Part shown: piece after piece, positions 52,844 to 63,371 of the stretch
Numbering within the stretch: position 1 is the stretch's first letter
How the letters are laid out: each line of letters starts with the position of its first letter
Assembly (NCBI GenBank): GCA_016223165.1
Contig: JACRPO010000007.1
Coordinates: 124,001-188,000, forward strand
DNA length: 64,000 bases
Direction of reading: 5' to 3'
Source: Burkholderiales bacterium
Lineage (GTDB): Bacteria; Pseudomonadota; Gammaproteobacteria; Burkholderiales; Burkholderiaceae_C
Position numbers and translations under genes: made by a program
Notes under the pieces: generated by a model
The model's input: only the letters and a program-made list of their open reading frames with translations
The model's database searches: none
What the model was told of the DNA's origin: nothing

Positions 52844-53839
52844 ATGCTCAACGTGTTGTGGCTCCAGAGCGGCGGTTGCGGCGGCTGCACGATGTCGCTG
52901 CTGTGCGCCGACACGCCCGACTTCGCGGGCCAGCTGCGCGCCGCCGGCATCCGCCTGCTGTGGCACCCGGCGCTGTCGCTGCAAAGCGGCGCCGAGTCGC
53001 TCGCCGTGCTCGACGACTGCCTGGCCGGGCGCGAGAAGCTCGACGTGCTCTGCGTCGAAGGGGCGCTGCTGCGCGGCCCGCTGGGCACGGGCCGCTTCCA
53101 CGTCCTCGCCGGCACCGGCGTGCCGATGATCCATTGGGTGCGCCGCCTGGCGGGCGTGGCCACGCACGTGGCGGCGGTGGGCAGCTGCGCCGCCTGGGGC
53201 GGCGTCTCCGCCAGCGGCGCCAACGCCACCGAGGCCTGCGGCCTGCAGTACGAAGACGAGCACAAGGCCGGCCTGCTCGGCGCCGACTTCCGCGCCCGCG
53301 GCGGGCTGCCGGTCATCAACATCGCCGGCTGCCCCACGCACCCGGGCTGGGTGCTCGACACGCTGATGGCCCTGGCCGCGGGGTCTTTCGGTGCCGACGA
53401 TCTCGACCCGCTGCAGCGCCCGCGCTTCTACGCCGACCACCTGGTGCACCACGGCTGCGCGCGCAACGAGTTCTACGAGTTCAAGGCGAGCGCCGAACAA
53501 CCGTCGGACCTCGGCTGCCTGATGGAGCACATGGGCTGCAAGGGCACGCAGGCGCATGCCGACTGCAACACCCGGCCCTGGAACGGCGAGGGCTCCTGCA
53601 CGCGCGGCGGTCATGCCTGCATCAGCTGCACCGAGCCCGGCTTCCAGGACCCGGGCCACCCGTTCGACCAGACGCCCAAGGTCGCCGGCATTCCCATCGG
53701 CCTGCCCACCGACATGCCCAAGGCCTGGTTCGTGGCGCTGGCCTCGCTGTCCAAGAGCGCGACGCCGCGGCGCGTGAAGAGCAATGCCACCGCCGACCAT
53801 GTCGTCGTGACCCCGGCGATCCGCAAGACGAGGCGATGA
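52844..53839 (+). CDS. hoxB: H2-sensing (regulatory) hydrogenase small subunit
   Basis: This is a 331-residue protein homologous to hydrogenase small subunits but with no Tat signal and no C-terminal anchor, so it stays in the cytosol. The proximal cluster site is LQSGGCGGCTMSL with Cys12 and Cys15 and the standard four cysteines, not the six of HoxK; GSCAAWGGV and NIAGCPTHPGW hold the others. Later ligands are in HHGCARNEFYEF, CLMEHMGCKG, RGGHACISCTEPGF. It ends with a basic tail of 30 residues that in the family contacts the kinase HoxJ. hoxC starts two bases after the stop. Confidence 0.96.
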   Translation: MLNVLWLQSGGCGGCTMSLLCADTPDFAGQLRAAGIRLLWHPALSLQSGAESLAVLDDCLAGREKLDVLCVEGALLRGPLGTGRFHVLAGTGVPMIHWVRRLAGVATHVAAVGSCAAWGGVSASGANATEACGLQYEDEHKAGLLGADFRARGGLPVINIAGCPTHPGWVLDTLMALAAGSFGADDLDPLQRPRFYADHLVHHGCARNEFYEFKASAEQPSDLGCLMEHMGCKGTQAHADCNTRPWNGEGSCTRGGHACISCTEPGFQDPGHPFDQTPKVAGIPIGLPTDMPKAWFVALASLSKSATPRRVKSNATADHVVVTPAIRKTRR

Positions 53840-53840
53840 C

Positions 53841-55403
53841 GTGGCCGCTCCCGAATCGCCCGCGGCCGGTGCGGCCACCATGAGGCCGACGCCCGCTGCG
53901 CCCACGGCCGCGCCGCCGGGCCGGGCCGCGCGCGACGAGGCCGAGGCCCGCCTCGTCGTCGGCCCGTTCAACCGCGTCGAGGGCGATCTCGAGGTGCGCC
54001 TGACGACGGCCGGCGGCCGCGTGCGGCGGGCCGAGGTCGTGGCCTCGATGTACCGCGGCTTCGAGAACATGCTCGTCGGGCGCGACCCGCGCGACGCCCT
54101 GGTCATCGTGCCGCGCATCTGCGGCATCTGCTCGGTCTCGCAGTCGGTGGCCGCGGCGCGCGCGCTGGCGGCGCTCGCCGGCCAGGCGCCGCCGGCGAAC
54201 GGCGCGCTGGCCGTGAACCTGATGCTCGCCTGCGAGAACCTGGCCGACCACCTGACGCACTTCTACGTCTTCTTCATGCCCGACTTCGCGCGCCCGTGCT
54301 ACGCCGAGCGGCCGTGGTTCGCGGCGGTGCACGAGCGCTTCGCGGCGCTGAGCGGCCGCCACGCGCGCGCCGCACTGGCGGCGCGCCAGCGCTGGTTCAC
54401 GATGCTGGGCACGCTCGGCGGCAAGTGGCCGCATACGCACAGCGTGCAGCCCGGCGGCAGTTCGCGCGCGCTCGATGCGAGCGAGCGCACGCGGCTGCTG
54501 GCGCGCGTGCGCGAGTTCCGCGCCTTCCTGGAGGAGACGCTGTTCGCCGCCCCGCTCGAGGAGGTGACGGCGCTCGCCTCGCTGCAGGCGCTCGACGCCT
54601 GGCATGCGCGCGACCCGCAGCGCGGCGACCTGCGCCTCTTCCTCACCCTCGCGGCCGAGCTGGAGCTCGCGACGCTGGGCCGCGGGCCCGGGCGCTACCT
54701 GAGCCACGGCGCCTTCGTCGGCCCGGCCGGCCAGCCGGCGCTGGCGCAGGGCCTCTTCGATGCCGCCGGCGGCACGGTGCGGCCGGTGCCCCTGGAGCAG
54801 GTGCGCGAGGACGCCACCTTCGCCTGGCTGGCCGGCGATGCGGCCGATGCGCGCCACCCGCACCAGGGGCAGACCGTGCCGCAGGTCGACAAGCCCGGTG
54901 CCTACACCTGGAACAAGGCGCCGCGCCTGCAAGGCCAGGTGGTGGAGACCGGCGCGCTGGCGCGCCAGCTCGTGCACGGCAACCCGCTGCTGCGCGAGCT
55001 CGTGGCGCGCCGCGGCAGCGGCGTGCTGGCGCGCGTCCTGGCCCGGCTGTACGAGCTGGCGCAGGTCACCCCCTGGGTCGAGCACTGGCTGGCCGAGCTG
55101 CGCCCCGGCGAGCCTTTCCACAGCCCCGCGCGCCTGCCCACCGAGGGGCAGGCCGCGGGCCTGGCCGAAGCCGCCCGCGGCGCACTCGGGCACTGGGTCA
55201 CGGTGCGCCAGGGGCGCATCGCCAACTACCAGATCGTCTCGCCGACGAGCTGGAACTTCTCGCCGCGCGACGGTGCCGGGACGCCCGGCGCGCTGGAAGC
55301 GGCGCTCGTCGGCACGCCGGTCGCCGAGGGCGACAGCACGCCGGTGGCGGTGCAGCACGTGGTGCGCTCGTTCGACCCGTGCATGGTGTGCACGGTGCAC
55401 TGA
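53841..55403 (+). CDS. hoxC: H2-sensing (regulatory) hydrogenase large subunit
   Basis: This is a 520-residue catalytic subunit of the H2 sensor. The first metal motif is RICGICSVS (Cys94, Cys97). Between the cysteines is Ile96 and, further on, Phe144 in HFYVFFMPDF: these are the bulky gas-channel residues that make regulatory hydrogenases insensitive to O2 (Val and Leu in ordinary enzymes). The chain ends exactly at the second motif DPCMVCTVH, with no maturation tail, as known for HupV/HoxC. The GTG at 53841 gives an extra 35-residue Ala/Pro-rich N-terminus; ATG 53880 is an alternative. hoxJ follows 21 bases later. Confidence 0.96.
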   Translation: MAAPESPAAGAATMRPTPAAPTAAPPGRAARDEAEARLVVGPFNRVEGDLEVRLTTAGGRVRRAEVVASMYRGFENMLVGRDPRDALVIVPRICGICSVSQSVAAARALAALAGQAPPANGALAVNLMLACENLADHLTHFYVFFMPDFARPCYAERPWFAAVHERFAALSGRHARAALAARQRWFTMLGTLGGKWPHTHSVQPGGSSRALDASERTRLLARVREFRAFLEETLFAAPLEEVTALASLQALDAWHARDPQRGDLRLFLTLAAELELATLGRGPGRYLSHGAFVGPAGQPALAQGLFDAAGGTVRPVPLEQVREDATFAWLAGDAADARHPHQGQTVPQVDKPGAYTWNKAPRLQGQVVETGALARQLVHGNPLLRELVARRGSGVLARVLARLYELAQVTPWVEHWLAELRPGEPFHSPARLPTEGQAAGLAEAARGALGHWVTVRQGRIANYQIVSPTSWNFSPRDGAGTPGALEAALVGTPVAEGDSTPVAVQHVVRSFDPCMVCTVH

Positions 55404-55424
55404 CGGCATCGGGCAAGCAGCGAA

Positions 55425-56993
55425 ATGGCAGCGAACAGGGCCCCGGCCGCACCCGCGCCCGACACTGCGCCCGCACCTGCGCAGGCAACGGCGCCGGCAA
55501 CAGCGCAGGCGCCGGCGCGCGAAGCCGCGTTCACCTCGCGCCTGGAGGGCGTGGACGAGGACACCTGGCTCGACGTGATCCACAAGATGGAAGAGGTCTA
55601 CCAGCACCTCGTCGCCGACGAGGTGGCGCTGGAGGCCAAGAACGCCGAGCTCGAGCAGCAGCAGCAGTTCATCTTCAGCCTGCTCACGGCCATGAGCGAC
55701 GTGCTCGTGGCCATCAACCGCGAAGGGTGCATCGAGGAGACCAATGCGGCGCTCAACGAGCTCGTCGGCCGCAGCGAAGACGAGTTGCGCGGCCAGCCCT
55801 TTGCCGCCTTGATGGCCGACGAGGTGGGCGCCGAGCGCCTGAAGACCGTGACCGGGACGGTGGCGGCGCGGCACGGTGCCACGCTCGAGGTGGACCTGCT
55901 CGACCGCCGCGGCCAGCGCGTGCAGGTGGACTTCAACTGCACGCCGCGGCTGAACAACGCCGGCCGCCGCGTCGGCCATGTCTTCGTCGGCCGGCCGATG
56001 GCCGAGCTGAAGCGCGCCTACCACCAGCTGCGCGAGGCGCACGAGGCGCTCAAGCGCACGCAGCAGCAGCTCCTGCACAGCGAGAAGATGGCCTCGCTCG
56101 GGCGCCTCGTGGCCGGCGTGGCGCACGAGCTGAACAACCCGATCAGCTTCGTGCTCGGCAACGTGCACGCGCTGCGCCGCTACACGCAGCGGCTGGACCG
56201 CTACGTGGCGGCGGTGCATGCCGGCACGGCACCGGCGCAGCTGGCGGCCCTGCGCACGCAACTGCGCATCGACCACACGCTGGCCGACCTGCCCTCGCTG
56301 ATGGAAGGCACGCTGGAGGGCGCGCAGCGCACCGCCGACATCGTCGCCGGCCTGAAGCGCTTCTCGGCGATGGACCGCGAGGAGCGCGAGCCGGTGGAGA
56401 TCCATGCCGTGGTGGAGCGCGCCATCCACTGGGTGCGCAAGGGCACGGCGCCGGCCTTCGAGGTGCACTTCCGGCCGCTCGCCGAGGCGCCGGAGTGCTG
56501 GGTGTTCGGCAGCTCGGGGCAGCTGCTGCAGGTGTTCATGAACCTCGTGCAGAACGCCTACGACGCAGCCTCCGCGCCCTCGGCCTCGGCGGGCTCGGCG
56601 GGCTCAGCGGGCCGTGCTGGCGCACCACCGGCGCTGTGGATCGACGAGAGCCGCACGGCCGATCGCGTGCATTTCGTCTTCCGCGACAACGGCCCGGGCA
56701 TCGCGCCCGAGAACCTGTCACGGGTCTTCGATCCCTTCTTCACCACCAAGGCGGTGGGCAAGGGCACGGGGCTGGGCCTGCCGATCAGCTACGGCATCGT
56801 CGAGCGCCACGGCGGCAGCCTGACGGTGCGCGCGGCCGCCACAGCGGGGCCGGCGGGGCCGGGCGGCGCGGAGTTCGAGGTGGTGCTGCCCACCTGCCCG
56901 GCGCCGGCGGACCGCGCCGCCCAAGCGGCCCAGGCGGCTCAGGCGGCCCAAGCCGACGAGGCCGGCAAAGCCGGAGACGCGGCTCAGCGATAG
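55425..56993 (+). CDS. hoxJ: H2-responsive PAS sensor histidine kinase HoxJ
   Basis: This is a 522-residue cytosolic kinase without membrane segments. An N-terminal Ala/Pro-rich stretch (1-35) is followed by a coiled helix (55-82), a PAS domain (about 85-190), a second helix and the kinase core. The phosphoacceptor is His234 in [11 protein letters not shown]; the N box is NLVQNAYDA, and the ATP boxes are [11 protein letters not shown] and [11 protein letters not shown]. All key kinase motifs look intact. It receives the signal from HoxBC and acts on HoxA. 9-base repeats encode a Ser/Ala/Gly loop (56582-56608) and an Ala/Gln-rich C-terminus (56916-56969). Its last ten bases overlap the convergent aldolase gene. 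Confidence 0.93.
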   Translation: MAANRAPAAPAPDTAPAPAQATAPATAQAPAREAAFTSRLEGVDEDTWLDVIHKMEEVYQHLVADEVALEAKNAELEQQQQFIFSLLTAMSDVLVAINREGCIEETNAALNELVGRSEDELRGQPFAALMADEVGAERLKTVTGTVAARHGATLEVDLLDRRGQRVQVDFNCTPRLNNAGRRVGHVFVGRPMAELKRAYHQLREAHEALKRTQQQLLHSEKMASLGRLVAGVAHELNNPISFVLGNVHALRRYTQRLDRYVAAVHAGTAPAQLAALRTQLRIDHTLADLPSLMEGTLEGAQRTADIVAGLKRFSAMDREEREPVEIHAVVERAIHWVRKGTAPAFEVHFRPLAEAPECWVFGSSGQLLQVFMNLVQNAYDAASAPSASAGSAGSAGRAGAPPALWIDESRTADRVHFVFRDNGPGIAPENLSRVFDPFFTTKAVGKGTGLGLPISYGIVERHGGSLTVRAAATAGPAGPGGAEFEVVLPTCPAPADRAAQAAQAAQAAQADEAGKAGDAAQR

Positions 56994-58021
56994 CGTGCCG
57001 CCATCTTCTCCAGCGGCAGCGGCTTGATGCGCGGCGCCTGCCCGGCGCAGCCGAAGGCCTCGAAGCGCAGCTTGCAGATCGTGCGCGCGGCCTTCTTGGC
57101 CTCGAGCAGGGCACGGCGCGGGTCGAACTCGGAGGGCTGCTCGGCGAACACCTGGCGCATCGCGCCGGTCATCGCGAGGCGGATGTCGGTATCGATGTTG
57201 ACCTTGCGCACGCCGCTCTTGATGCCGCGCTGGATCTCGGCCACCGGCACGCCGTAGGTCTCCTTGATGTCGCCGCCGTAGCGGCGGATGATCGCCAGCC
57301 ACTCCTGCGGCACGCTGGAGCTGCCGTGCATCACCAGGTGCGTGCCGGGCACGGCGTCGTGGATGGCCGCGATGCGCGCGATGGCGAGGATGTCGCCGGT
57401 GGGCTGGCGCGTGAACTTGTAGGCGCCGTGGCTGGTGCCGATGGCGATGGCAAGCGCGTCCACGCCCGTGCGCGCGACGAAGTCCTCGGCCTGCGCGGGG
57501 TCGGTGAGCAGCTGTTCGTGGCTCAGCTTGCCGGCCGCGCCGACGCCGTCTTCCTCGCCCGCCTCCCCGCTCTCGAGCGAGCCGAGGCAGCCGAGCTCGC
57601 CTTCGACGGAGACGCCGACCGCGTGCGCGAGCTTCGCGACCTGGCGCGTCACCTCGACGTTGTAGTCGTAGGGTGCCGGCGTCTTCGCGTCCTCGAGCAG
57701 CGAGCCGTCCATCATCACGCTCGTGAAGCCCGATCGCATGGCCTGCATGCACACCGCCGGCGAAGCGCCGTGGTCCTGGTGCAGCACGACGGGCAGGTCG
57801 GGGTGTGCCTCCACCGCCGCCAGCACCATGTGCCGCAGGTAGGGCTCGCCGGCGTACTTGCGCGCCCCGGCGCTGGCCTGCAGGATGACGGGCGCGGCCG
57901 TCTCCTCGGCCGCTTCCATGATGGCGTGGATCTGCTCGAGGTTGTTGACGTTGAAGGCCGGCACGCCGTAGCCGCGTTCGGCGGCGTGGTCCAGGACTTG
58001 GCGAAGCGAGACGAGGGCCAT
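56984..58021 (-). CDS. cbbA: Class II fructose-1,6-bisphosphate aldolase
   Basis: This is a 345-residue zinc-dependent aldolase that also joins sedoheptulose-1,7-bisphosphate in the Calvin cycle. Metal and substrate motifs are [14 protein letters not shown] (His and Asp ligand), [32 protein letters not shown] and [10 protein letters not shown]. The protein resembles the betaproteobacterial CbbA/Fba. It is the last gene of the minus-strand cbb block, 101 bases after cbbY. Its stop codon lies inside the last codons of hoxJ on the opposite strand (10-base overlap). Confidence 0.95.
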   Translation of the reverse strand: MALVSLRQVLDHAAERGYGVPAFNVNNLEQIHAIMEAAEETAAPVILQASAGARKYAGEPYLRHMVLAAVEAHPDLPVVLHQDHGASPAVCMQAMRSGFTSVMMDGSLLEDAKTPAPYDYNVEVTRQVAKLAHAVGVSVEGELGCLGSLESGEAGEEDGVGAAGKLSHEQLLTDPAQAEDFVARTGVDALAIAIGTSHGAYKFTRQPTGDILAIARIAAIHDAVPGTHLVMHGSSSVPQEWLAIIRRYGGDIKETYGVPVAEIQRGIKSGVRKVNIDTDIRLAMTGAMRQVFAEQPSEFDPRRALLEAKKAARTICKLRFEAFGCAGQAPRIKPLPLEKMAARYR

Positions 58022-58122
58022 GGGCAGACTCCAGGAGTGAGTGGACTCGGGACTCGAAAACGGGCCGGCGGAAGCGGCGCGGGTGAAGGCAACTGCGGCG
58101 GCATCGCGCCGCGGCCTCGCAT

Positions 58123-58920
58123 TCAGCCGAACTGCGACACGCTTTCCATGCGCGTGTGCCAGTGCCGCAGGTCAGCCAGCGTGACGCGGCCGGTGCCGGC
58201 GTCGTCGTCGGTGCCGGCGTCTGCGTCACCGAGCGGCGGTGTCCAGCCCCGGCGCTCGTGCAGCCCCGGTCCGATGGCGATGGCGCCTTCGACGGTGTCG
58301 TCGGCGAAGCAGGCGCTGCGCGTCACGAGCACCGGCACTTCGGCGGCGCATGCGGCGGCCACGCCGCCCGGCGAGTCTTCGATGGCCAGCGCCTGCAGCG
58401 GGCCGATGCGCAAGGCGGCCAACGCGCGCAGGTAGACCTCGGGGTCGGGCTTCTTGGCCGCCACGTCCTCGCCGCACAGCACGACCGCGAAGCGGCTCGC
58501 CCAGCGCCTGCCGAGATGGCGTTCGAGCAGAGCTTCGACGTTGCTGCGGCTGGTGGTGGTGGTGATGCCGAGCAGGAGGCCCGCGGCCAGCGCCTCGTCG
58601 ATGAGCTCGGGCACGCCGGGGCGCAGGGCGACGGCGCCCTCGCGCACGAGTTCGGCGTAGAGGCGGTTCTTGCGCCGGTGCAGCTCGCGCGCCAGGGCCT
58701 GGCGTTCGTCGGCGAGTGCCGGTGCCTCGGCGCGGCGGCGCATGTCGGCGAGGATGCGTTCGCGCCCGCCGGTGATGCGCAGCAGCATGCCGTAGTCCGT
58801 CTCGCTCCAGCGCCAGGGCAGGGCCATCGATTCGAAGGCGCGGTTGAAGGCCACGCGGTGACCGTCGCGTTCGGTCTCGGCGAGCGTGCCGTCCACGTCC
58901 CAGAGCAGGGCTTGCAGCAT
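58123..58920 (-). CDS. cbbY: CbbY, HAD-family xylulose-1,5-bisphosphate phosphatase
   Basis: This is a 265-residue HAD hydrolase. The nucleophile region is [17 protein letters not shown] (Asp8, Asp10), followed by the cap domain, the Thr/Ser motif TTTTSRSN, the Lys in [11 protein letters not shown] and the acidic motif [14 protein letters not shown]. CbbY removes xylulose-1,5-bisphosphate, a misfire product that inhibits RuBisCO. The C-terminal 30 residues carry a Gly/Asp/Thr-rich insertion before TLADLRHWH. It lies between transketolase and aldolase, with a 32-base tandem repeat upstream of its start. Confidence 0.92.
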   Translation of the reverse strand: MLQALLWDVDGTLAETERDGHRVAFNRAFESMALPWRWSETDYGMLLRITGGRERILADMRRRAEAPALADERQALARELHRRKNRLYAELVREGAVALRPGVPELIDEALAAGLLLGITTTTSRSNVEALLERHLGRRWASRFAVVLCGEDVAAKKPDPEVYLRALAALRIGPLQALAIEDSPGGVAAACAAEVPVLVTRSACFADDTVEGAIAIGPGLHERRGWTPPLGDADAGTDDDAGTGRVTLADLRHWHTRMESVSQFG

Positions 58921-58941
58921 GTGTCCTTCTCCGCCTGTCGG

Positions 58942-59069
58942 GTTCAGGCCGGCGCGGTGCCGGCGGGCGTCGGGTTCAAGCCACCGCGGCGCCGGCGGGC
59001 GCCGGTTTCAAGCCACCGCGGCGCCGGCCGGCGCCGGCTTCAAGCCACCGCGGCACCGGCCGGCGCCGG
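58942..59069. repeat. Four copies of a 32-bp tandem repeat at the transketolase 3' end
   Basis: Four head-to-tail units of exactly 32 bases begin about 58942, 58974, 59006 and 59038; the first has several differences and the last three are nearly identical. The last unit on the minus strand encodes the transketolase C-terminus and stop codon; each repeat carries the same stop (tca at 58976, 59008 and 59040 on the plus strand). Since 32 is not a multiple of three, the copies stop all three frames. Confidence 0.85.
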
Positions 59070-61184
59070 CGCGTGCGAGGTCGACGGCGCGAGATGCCGC
59101 CGCACGAGATCGGCCAGCGCCTCGGCCGTGAGGTTGAAGTGCCGGTATACCTCCGGCCCGGGCGCCGATTCGCCGAAGCTGTCGACGCCGAGCGCGGCCA
59201 CGCAGCCGTACTGCCCCCACCAGCGCGTGACACCCGCCTCGACGCCGAAACGCGGCAAGGCCGGGGGCAGCACATCGCGTCGCCAGGCGTGGTCCTGGCG
59301 GTCGAAGGTCGTGCTCGAGGGCAGCGACACCACGCGCACCGGCAGGTCCTCGGCATCGAGCAGGCGCTGCGCGGCCATCGCCAACGCCACCTCGGAGCCC
59401 GTGGCCAGCAGCACGGCCCTCGGCGCGGGCCGCTCGCTCAGCACGTAGCCGCCGCGCTGCACCTGCCGCAGCTGCTCGGCGCTGCGTGCCTGCGGCGCGA
59501 GGTTCTGGCGCGACAGCAGGAGCGCGCTCGGCCGATCGCGCGCCGCCAGCGCCTGGCCCCAGGCGACGGCGGTTTCCGCGAGGTCGCAGGGGCGCCAGAC
59601 GTCCAGGCGCGGAATCAGGCGCAGGCTCGCCGCGTGCTCCACGGCCTGGTGCGTCGGGCCGTCTTCGCCCAGGCCGATGCTGTCGTGCGTGAAGACGTGC
59701 ACCACGCGCTGCTTCATCAGCGCGGCCATGCGGATGGCGTTGCGGCTGTAGTCGCTGAAGGTGAGGAAGGTGCCGCCGTAGGGAATGAAGCCGCCGTGCA
59801 GCGCGAGGCCGTTCATCACCGCCGCCATGCCGAACTCGCGCACGCCGTAGTGCAGGTGGCGGCCGTTGCCGGCCTGGCGCGCCTCGGCCTGCACGCGGCC
59901 GCAGCCCGGGAAGTCGGTGAGGTTGCTGCCGGTGAGGTCGGCGCTGCCGCCGAGCAGCTCGGGCAGGTGCGGCGCCAGTTGCGCGAGCACCTTTTGCGAG
60001 GCCTTGCGCGTGGCGATGCTCTCGCTGCCTGCGCCGCTGTCGCCGCTCTCGGCCAGCAGGGCCGCAAGCTGCGCATCGAACGAGGCCGGCAACTCGCCGG
60101 CCATGCGCCGCTCGAACTCGGCGGCGAGTTGCGGGTGCGCCTGGCGATAGGCGGCCAGCCGCCCGGACCACGCGGCCTCGCGCGCCGCGCCCTGCGCCCG
60201 CGCATTCCAGCGCGCGCCGATGGCCGCGGGGATCACGAAGGGCGGCTCGGTCCAGCCGATGGCCGCACGCGTGGCCGCGATCTCCTCGGCACCGAGTGGC
60301 TCGCCATGCGCCTTGGCCGTGCCGGCGCGCGCCGGCGAGCCGCGGCCGATGGTGGTGCGGCAGATGACGAGCGTGGGCGCGTTGCCGCGCTCTCCGGCGG
60401 GGTCCCTCTTCGCCTGCTCGATCGCCGCGGCGACCGCTGCGATGTCGTGGCCGTCGAGCGGCCCGATCACGTTCCAGCCGTAGGCGCGGAAGCGCGCCGC
60501 CGTGTCGTCGCCGAACCAGCCCGCCACGGGGCCGTCGATGCTGATGCCGTTGTCGTCGTACAGCGCCACCAGCTTGCCGAGGCCCAGCACACCGGCCAGC
60601 GAACACGCTTCGTGGCTGATGCCTTCCATCAGGCAGCCGTCACCGAGGAAGACATAGGTGTGGTGGTCGACGATCGAATGCCCGGGCCGGTTGAAGCGCT
60701 CGGCCAGCAGCTTCTCGGCCAGGGCCATGCCCACGGCATTGGCCAGGCCCTGGCCGAGCGGGCCGGTGGTGGTTTCGACGCCGGGCGTGAGGCCGACCTC
60801 CGGGTGGCCCGGCGTCAGGCTGTGCAGCTGCCGGAAGCGCTGGAGCTCGTCGACCGGCAAGGCGTAGCCCGTGAGGTGCAGCAGCGCGTAGAGCAGCATC
60901 GACGCGTGGCCGTTGCTGAGCACGAAGCGGTCGCGGTCCGGCCACGACGGGTTGGCCGGGTTGTGCTTCAGGTGCGAGGGACCCGGCACGCCCGCCACGG
61001 CCGGGCCCGGCCCCCACAGGGCGAGCGCCATCTCGGCCATGCCCATCGGCGCGCCGGGGTGGCCGGAGTTGGCCTTCTGCACGGCGTCGATGGCGAGCGC
61101 GCGCAGCGCATTGGCCATCGGGTCGAAGACGCCGCGCTCGGGGCGCAGCACGCGCTCGGTGCCGGCGGCAAGTGGAGCAGCCAT
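59040..61184 (-). CDS. cbbT: Transketolase
   Basis: This is a 714-residue thiamine-diphosphate enzyme that shuffles C2 units in the Calvin cycle. Key segments are [68 protein letters not shown] with [11 protein letters not shown] (diphosphate motif), and in the central domain [30 protein letters not shown] and [15 protein letters not shown]. The start ATG at 61184 overlaps the phosphoribulokinase stop by one base (TGATG). The C-terminal residues PAPAGAAVA are encoded by the 32-base tandem repeat, so the present end is not the ancestral one. Confidence 0.97.
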   Translation of the reverse strand: MAAPLAAGTERVLRPERGVFDPMANALRALAIDAVQKANSGHPGAPMGMAEMALALWGPGPAVAGVPGPSHLKHNPANPSWPDRDRFVLSNGHASMLLYALLHLTGYALPVDELQRFRQLHSLTPGHPEVGLTPGVETTTGPLGQGLANAVGMALAEKLLAERFNRPGHSIVDHHTYVFLGDGCLMEGISHEACSLAGVLGLGKLVALYDDNGISIDGPVAGWFGDDTAARFRAYGWNVIGPLDGHDIAAVAAAIEQAKRDPAGERGNAPTLVICRTTIGRGSPARAGTAKAHGEPLGAEEIAATRAAIGWTEPPFVIPAAIGARWNARAQGAAREAAWSGRLAAYRQAHPQLAAEFERRMAGELPASFDAQLAALLAESGDSGAGSESIATRKASQKVLAQLAPHLPELLGGSADLTGSNLTDFPGCGRVQAEARQAGNGRHLHYGVREFGMAAVMNGLALHGGFIPYGGTFLTFSDYSRNAIRMAALMKQRVVHVFTHDSIGLGEDGPTHQAVEHAASLRLIPRLDVWRPCDLAETAVAWGQALAARDRPSALLLSRQNLAPQARSAEQLRQVQRGGYVLSERPAPRAVLLATGSEVALAMAAQRLLDAEDLPVRVVSLPSSTTFDRQDHAWRRDVLPPALPRFGVEAGVTRWWGQYGCVAALGVDSFGESAPGPEVYRHFNLTAEALADLVRRHLAPSTSHAPAPAGAAVA

Positions 61185-62068
61185 CACAGCACCCCCAGCG
61201 CGGCGCGCTTGCGCTCGATCATGCGCCAGATGAAGGGCGTGAAGATGAGCTGCATCGCCAGCTCCATCTTGCCGCCGGGCACGACGACGGTGTTGGCGCG
61301 GCTCATCCACGAGTTGTTGATCATGTTCAGCAGGTAGGGGAAGTCGATGCCCTTGGGGTTGGCGAAGCGGATCACGCACACGCTCTCGTCGGCGCTCGGG
61401 ATGTCGCGCGCGATGAAGGGGTTGCTGGTGTCCACCACCGGCACGCGCTGGAAGTTCACGTGCGTGTGCGCGAACTGCGGGCAGATGAAGTTCACGTAGT
61501 CGGGCATGCGGCGCAGGATGGTGTCGGTGACCGCTTCGGCCGTGTAGCCGCGCACGTTCTTGTCGCGGTACAGCTTCTGGATCCACTCCAGGTTGATGAC
61601 CGGCACGACGCCGATCAGCAGGTCCGGGTGCCGGGCGATGTTCACGTCCGGTGTGACGACGGCGCCGTGCAGGCCCTCGTAGAACAGCATGTCGGTGCCG
61701 GCGGGCACGTCTTCCCAGGGCGTGAAGGTGCCCGGCTCCTGCTTGTACGGCGCCGCCTCTACCGGGTCGTGCAGGTACTTGCGGCGCCGGCCGGTGCCGC
61801 TCTCGCCATAGCTGCGGAACAGCTGCTCGAGCTCGGCGAACAGGTTGTTCGCCTCGCTGAAATGGCTGAAGTGCTTGTCGCCCTGCCGCTCGGCCTCGGC
61901 CTGGCGCAGCCGCATCTCCTTGCGGTCGTAGCGGTGGAAGCTGTCGCCTTCGACGACGGCGGCCTTCACGCCCTCGCGGCGGAAGATGTTCTCGAAGGTG
62001 CGTGTCACCGACGAGGTGCCGGCCCCGGAGGAGCCGGTGATGGCGATGATGGGATGCTTCTGCGACAT
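61184..62068 (-). CDS. cbbP: Phosphoribulokinase
   Basis: This is a 294-residue enzyme that phosphorylates ribulose-5-phosphate to the RuBisCO substrate. The P-loop is [17 protein letters not shown], followed by [15 protein letters not shown] (catalytic Asp), [24 protein letters not shown] and the Arg-rich region RRRKYLHDP; the segment [19 protein letters not shown] is near the C-terminus. The size and class are those of octameric proteobacterial PRK (class I). The ATG at 62068 ([12 protein letters not shown]) fits the family start; a longer frame begins at 62137 without homology. It is translationally coupled with cbbT. Confidence 0.97.
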   Translation of the reverse strand: MSQKHPIIAITGSSGAGTSSVTRTFENIFRREGVKAAVVEGDSFHRYDRKEMRLRQAEAERQGDKHFSHFSEANNLFAELEQLFRSYGESGTGRRRKYLHDPVEAAPYKQEPGTFTPWEDVPAGTDMLFYEGLHGAVVTPDVNIARHPDLLIGVVPVINLEWIQKLYRDKNVRGYTAEAVTDTILRRMPDYVNFICPQFAHTHVNFQRVPVVDTSNPFIARDIPSADESVCVIRFANPKGIDFPYLLNMINNSWMSRANTVVVPGGKMELAMQLIFTPFIWRMIERKRAALGVL

Positions 62069-62163
62069 GCCGGGGGCCTCTCGAGGCGATCGGGAAGTGG
62101 GGGTCGGGCGCGGCGCCTGCTCGCGTTTCGTGATCAACCGCGGTCAGCTACGGTCAACCACGG

Positions 62164-63288
62164 TCAAGCACGAAAGAGGCTGCGCGGCGCGAACAGCGGT
62201 GCCGGTGCATCCGAGGGCACCGGCTCGTGGTGGTAGCGCTCGATGCGCTCGACCTCCGACTTGCTGCCGAAGACGAGGCCGATGCGCTGGTGCAGCGCGC
62301 TCGGCTTGACGCCGAGCACCGGCTGGCGGCCCGTGCTGGCGCGGCCGCCCGCCTGCTCCATGATGAAGCCCACCGGATTGGCCTCGTACAGGAGACGCAG
62401 CCGGCCCGGCTTGGCGGGATCCTTGGTGTCGCGCGGGTACATGAAGACGCCGCCGCGCATCAGGATGCGGTGCGCTTCGGCCACCATGCTGGCGATCCAC
62501 CGCATGTTGAAGTCCTTGCCGCGCGGGCCCGTCCTGCCGGCCAGGCACTCGTCGACATAGCGCTTGACGGGCGGCTCCCAGAAGCGGCTGTTGCTGGAGT
62601 TGATGGCGAACTCCTGCGTCTCCTCGGGCACCTGGATGCCCGGGTGCGAGAGCACGAATTCGCCCAGGTGGGGGTTGAGCGTGAAGCCGGCGACGCCGTT
62701 GCCCACGCTCAGCACGAGCATCGTGCTCGGGCCGTAGATCGCGTAGCCGGCGGCCACCTGCGCGGCGCCGGGCTGCAGGAAATCGGCCTCGATGACGTCG
62801 CGCCCGCTGTCGATCACGTCCTGCGGCGCACGCAGCACCGAGAAGACGCTGCCGACGGCGCCGTTGACGTCGATGTTGCTGCTGCCGTCCAGCGGGTCGA
62901 ACAGCAGCAGGTACTTGCCGCGCGGGTAGCTGGCGGGGATCTGCTGCGGCCCCTCCATCTCCTCGCTGGCGAGGCCGGCGAGGTGGCCGTTCCACTCGTT
63001 CGTGCGCACGAAGATCGCGTTGGACAACACGTCCAGGGGCTTCTGCACCTCGCCTTGCACGTTGACCTCGCCGCCCGTTGCCGCGCCGGGCGGCTGGCCG
63101 GCATGCAGCGCCGTTCCCAGCGTGTCGGGCGTGCCGGGCAGCGTGCCGAAGGCGACGATGCGCGCGATGGCCTTGCACGCCAGCGCCACGTCGAGGACGA
63201 GGGCGTTGAAGTCGCCGCTCGCGCCGGGGAAGCGGCGCCGCTCCTCGATGAGGTAGCGGGTGAGGGTCCAGCGTCCGGAGAGCGGCAT
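62164..63288 (-). CDS. cbbF: Class I fructose-1,6-bisphosphatase
   Basis: This is a 374-residue enzyme; it is a little longer than the usual 330-360. The magnesium/substrate site is in LASEEMEG and [16 protein letters not shown], with [31 protein letters not shown] (AMP-type region), and [12 protein letters not shown] and [14 protein letters not shown]. The segment [21 protein letters not shown] matches betaproteobacterial CbbF. It sits between cbbX and cbbP, 95 bases before the latter. Confidence 0.96.
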   Translation of the reverse strand: MPLSGRWTLTRYLIEERRRFPGASGDFNALVLDVALACKAIARIVAFGTLPGTPDTLGTALHAGQPPGAATGGEVNVQGEVQKPLDVLSNAIFVRTNEWNGHLAGLASEEMEGPQQIPASYPRGKYLLLFDPLDGSSNIDVNGAVGSVFSVLRAPQDVIDSGRDVIEADFLQPGAAQVAAGYAIYGPSTMLVLSVGNGVAGFTLNPHLGEFVLSHPGIQVPEETQEFAINSSNSRFWEPPVKRYVDECLAGRTGPRGKDFNMRWIASMVAEAHRILMRGGVFMYPRDTKDPAKPGRLRLLYEANPVGFIMEQAGGRASTGRQPVLGVKPSALHQRIGLVFGSKSEVERIERYHHEPVPSDAPAPLFAPRSLFRA

Positions 63289-63371
63289 GGTGGGAGTCCG
63301 GGTGAAGATCTCGGGGGTGAATGCGTCGGTGCGTCGGTGCGAACTGCGTCGGCGATCGAAGGTCGCGGGGC

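Noticed and set aside
53622..56468. Minus-strand open frame of 948 residues opposite hoxC and hoxJ
   Set aside because: Shadow of motif-bearing hoxC and hoxJ; no homology-like segments.
58942..59069. Possible CRISPR array
   Set aside because: Units are directly adjacent with no spacers and encode a gene end; no cas genes in the window.
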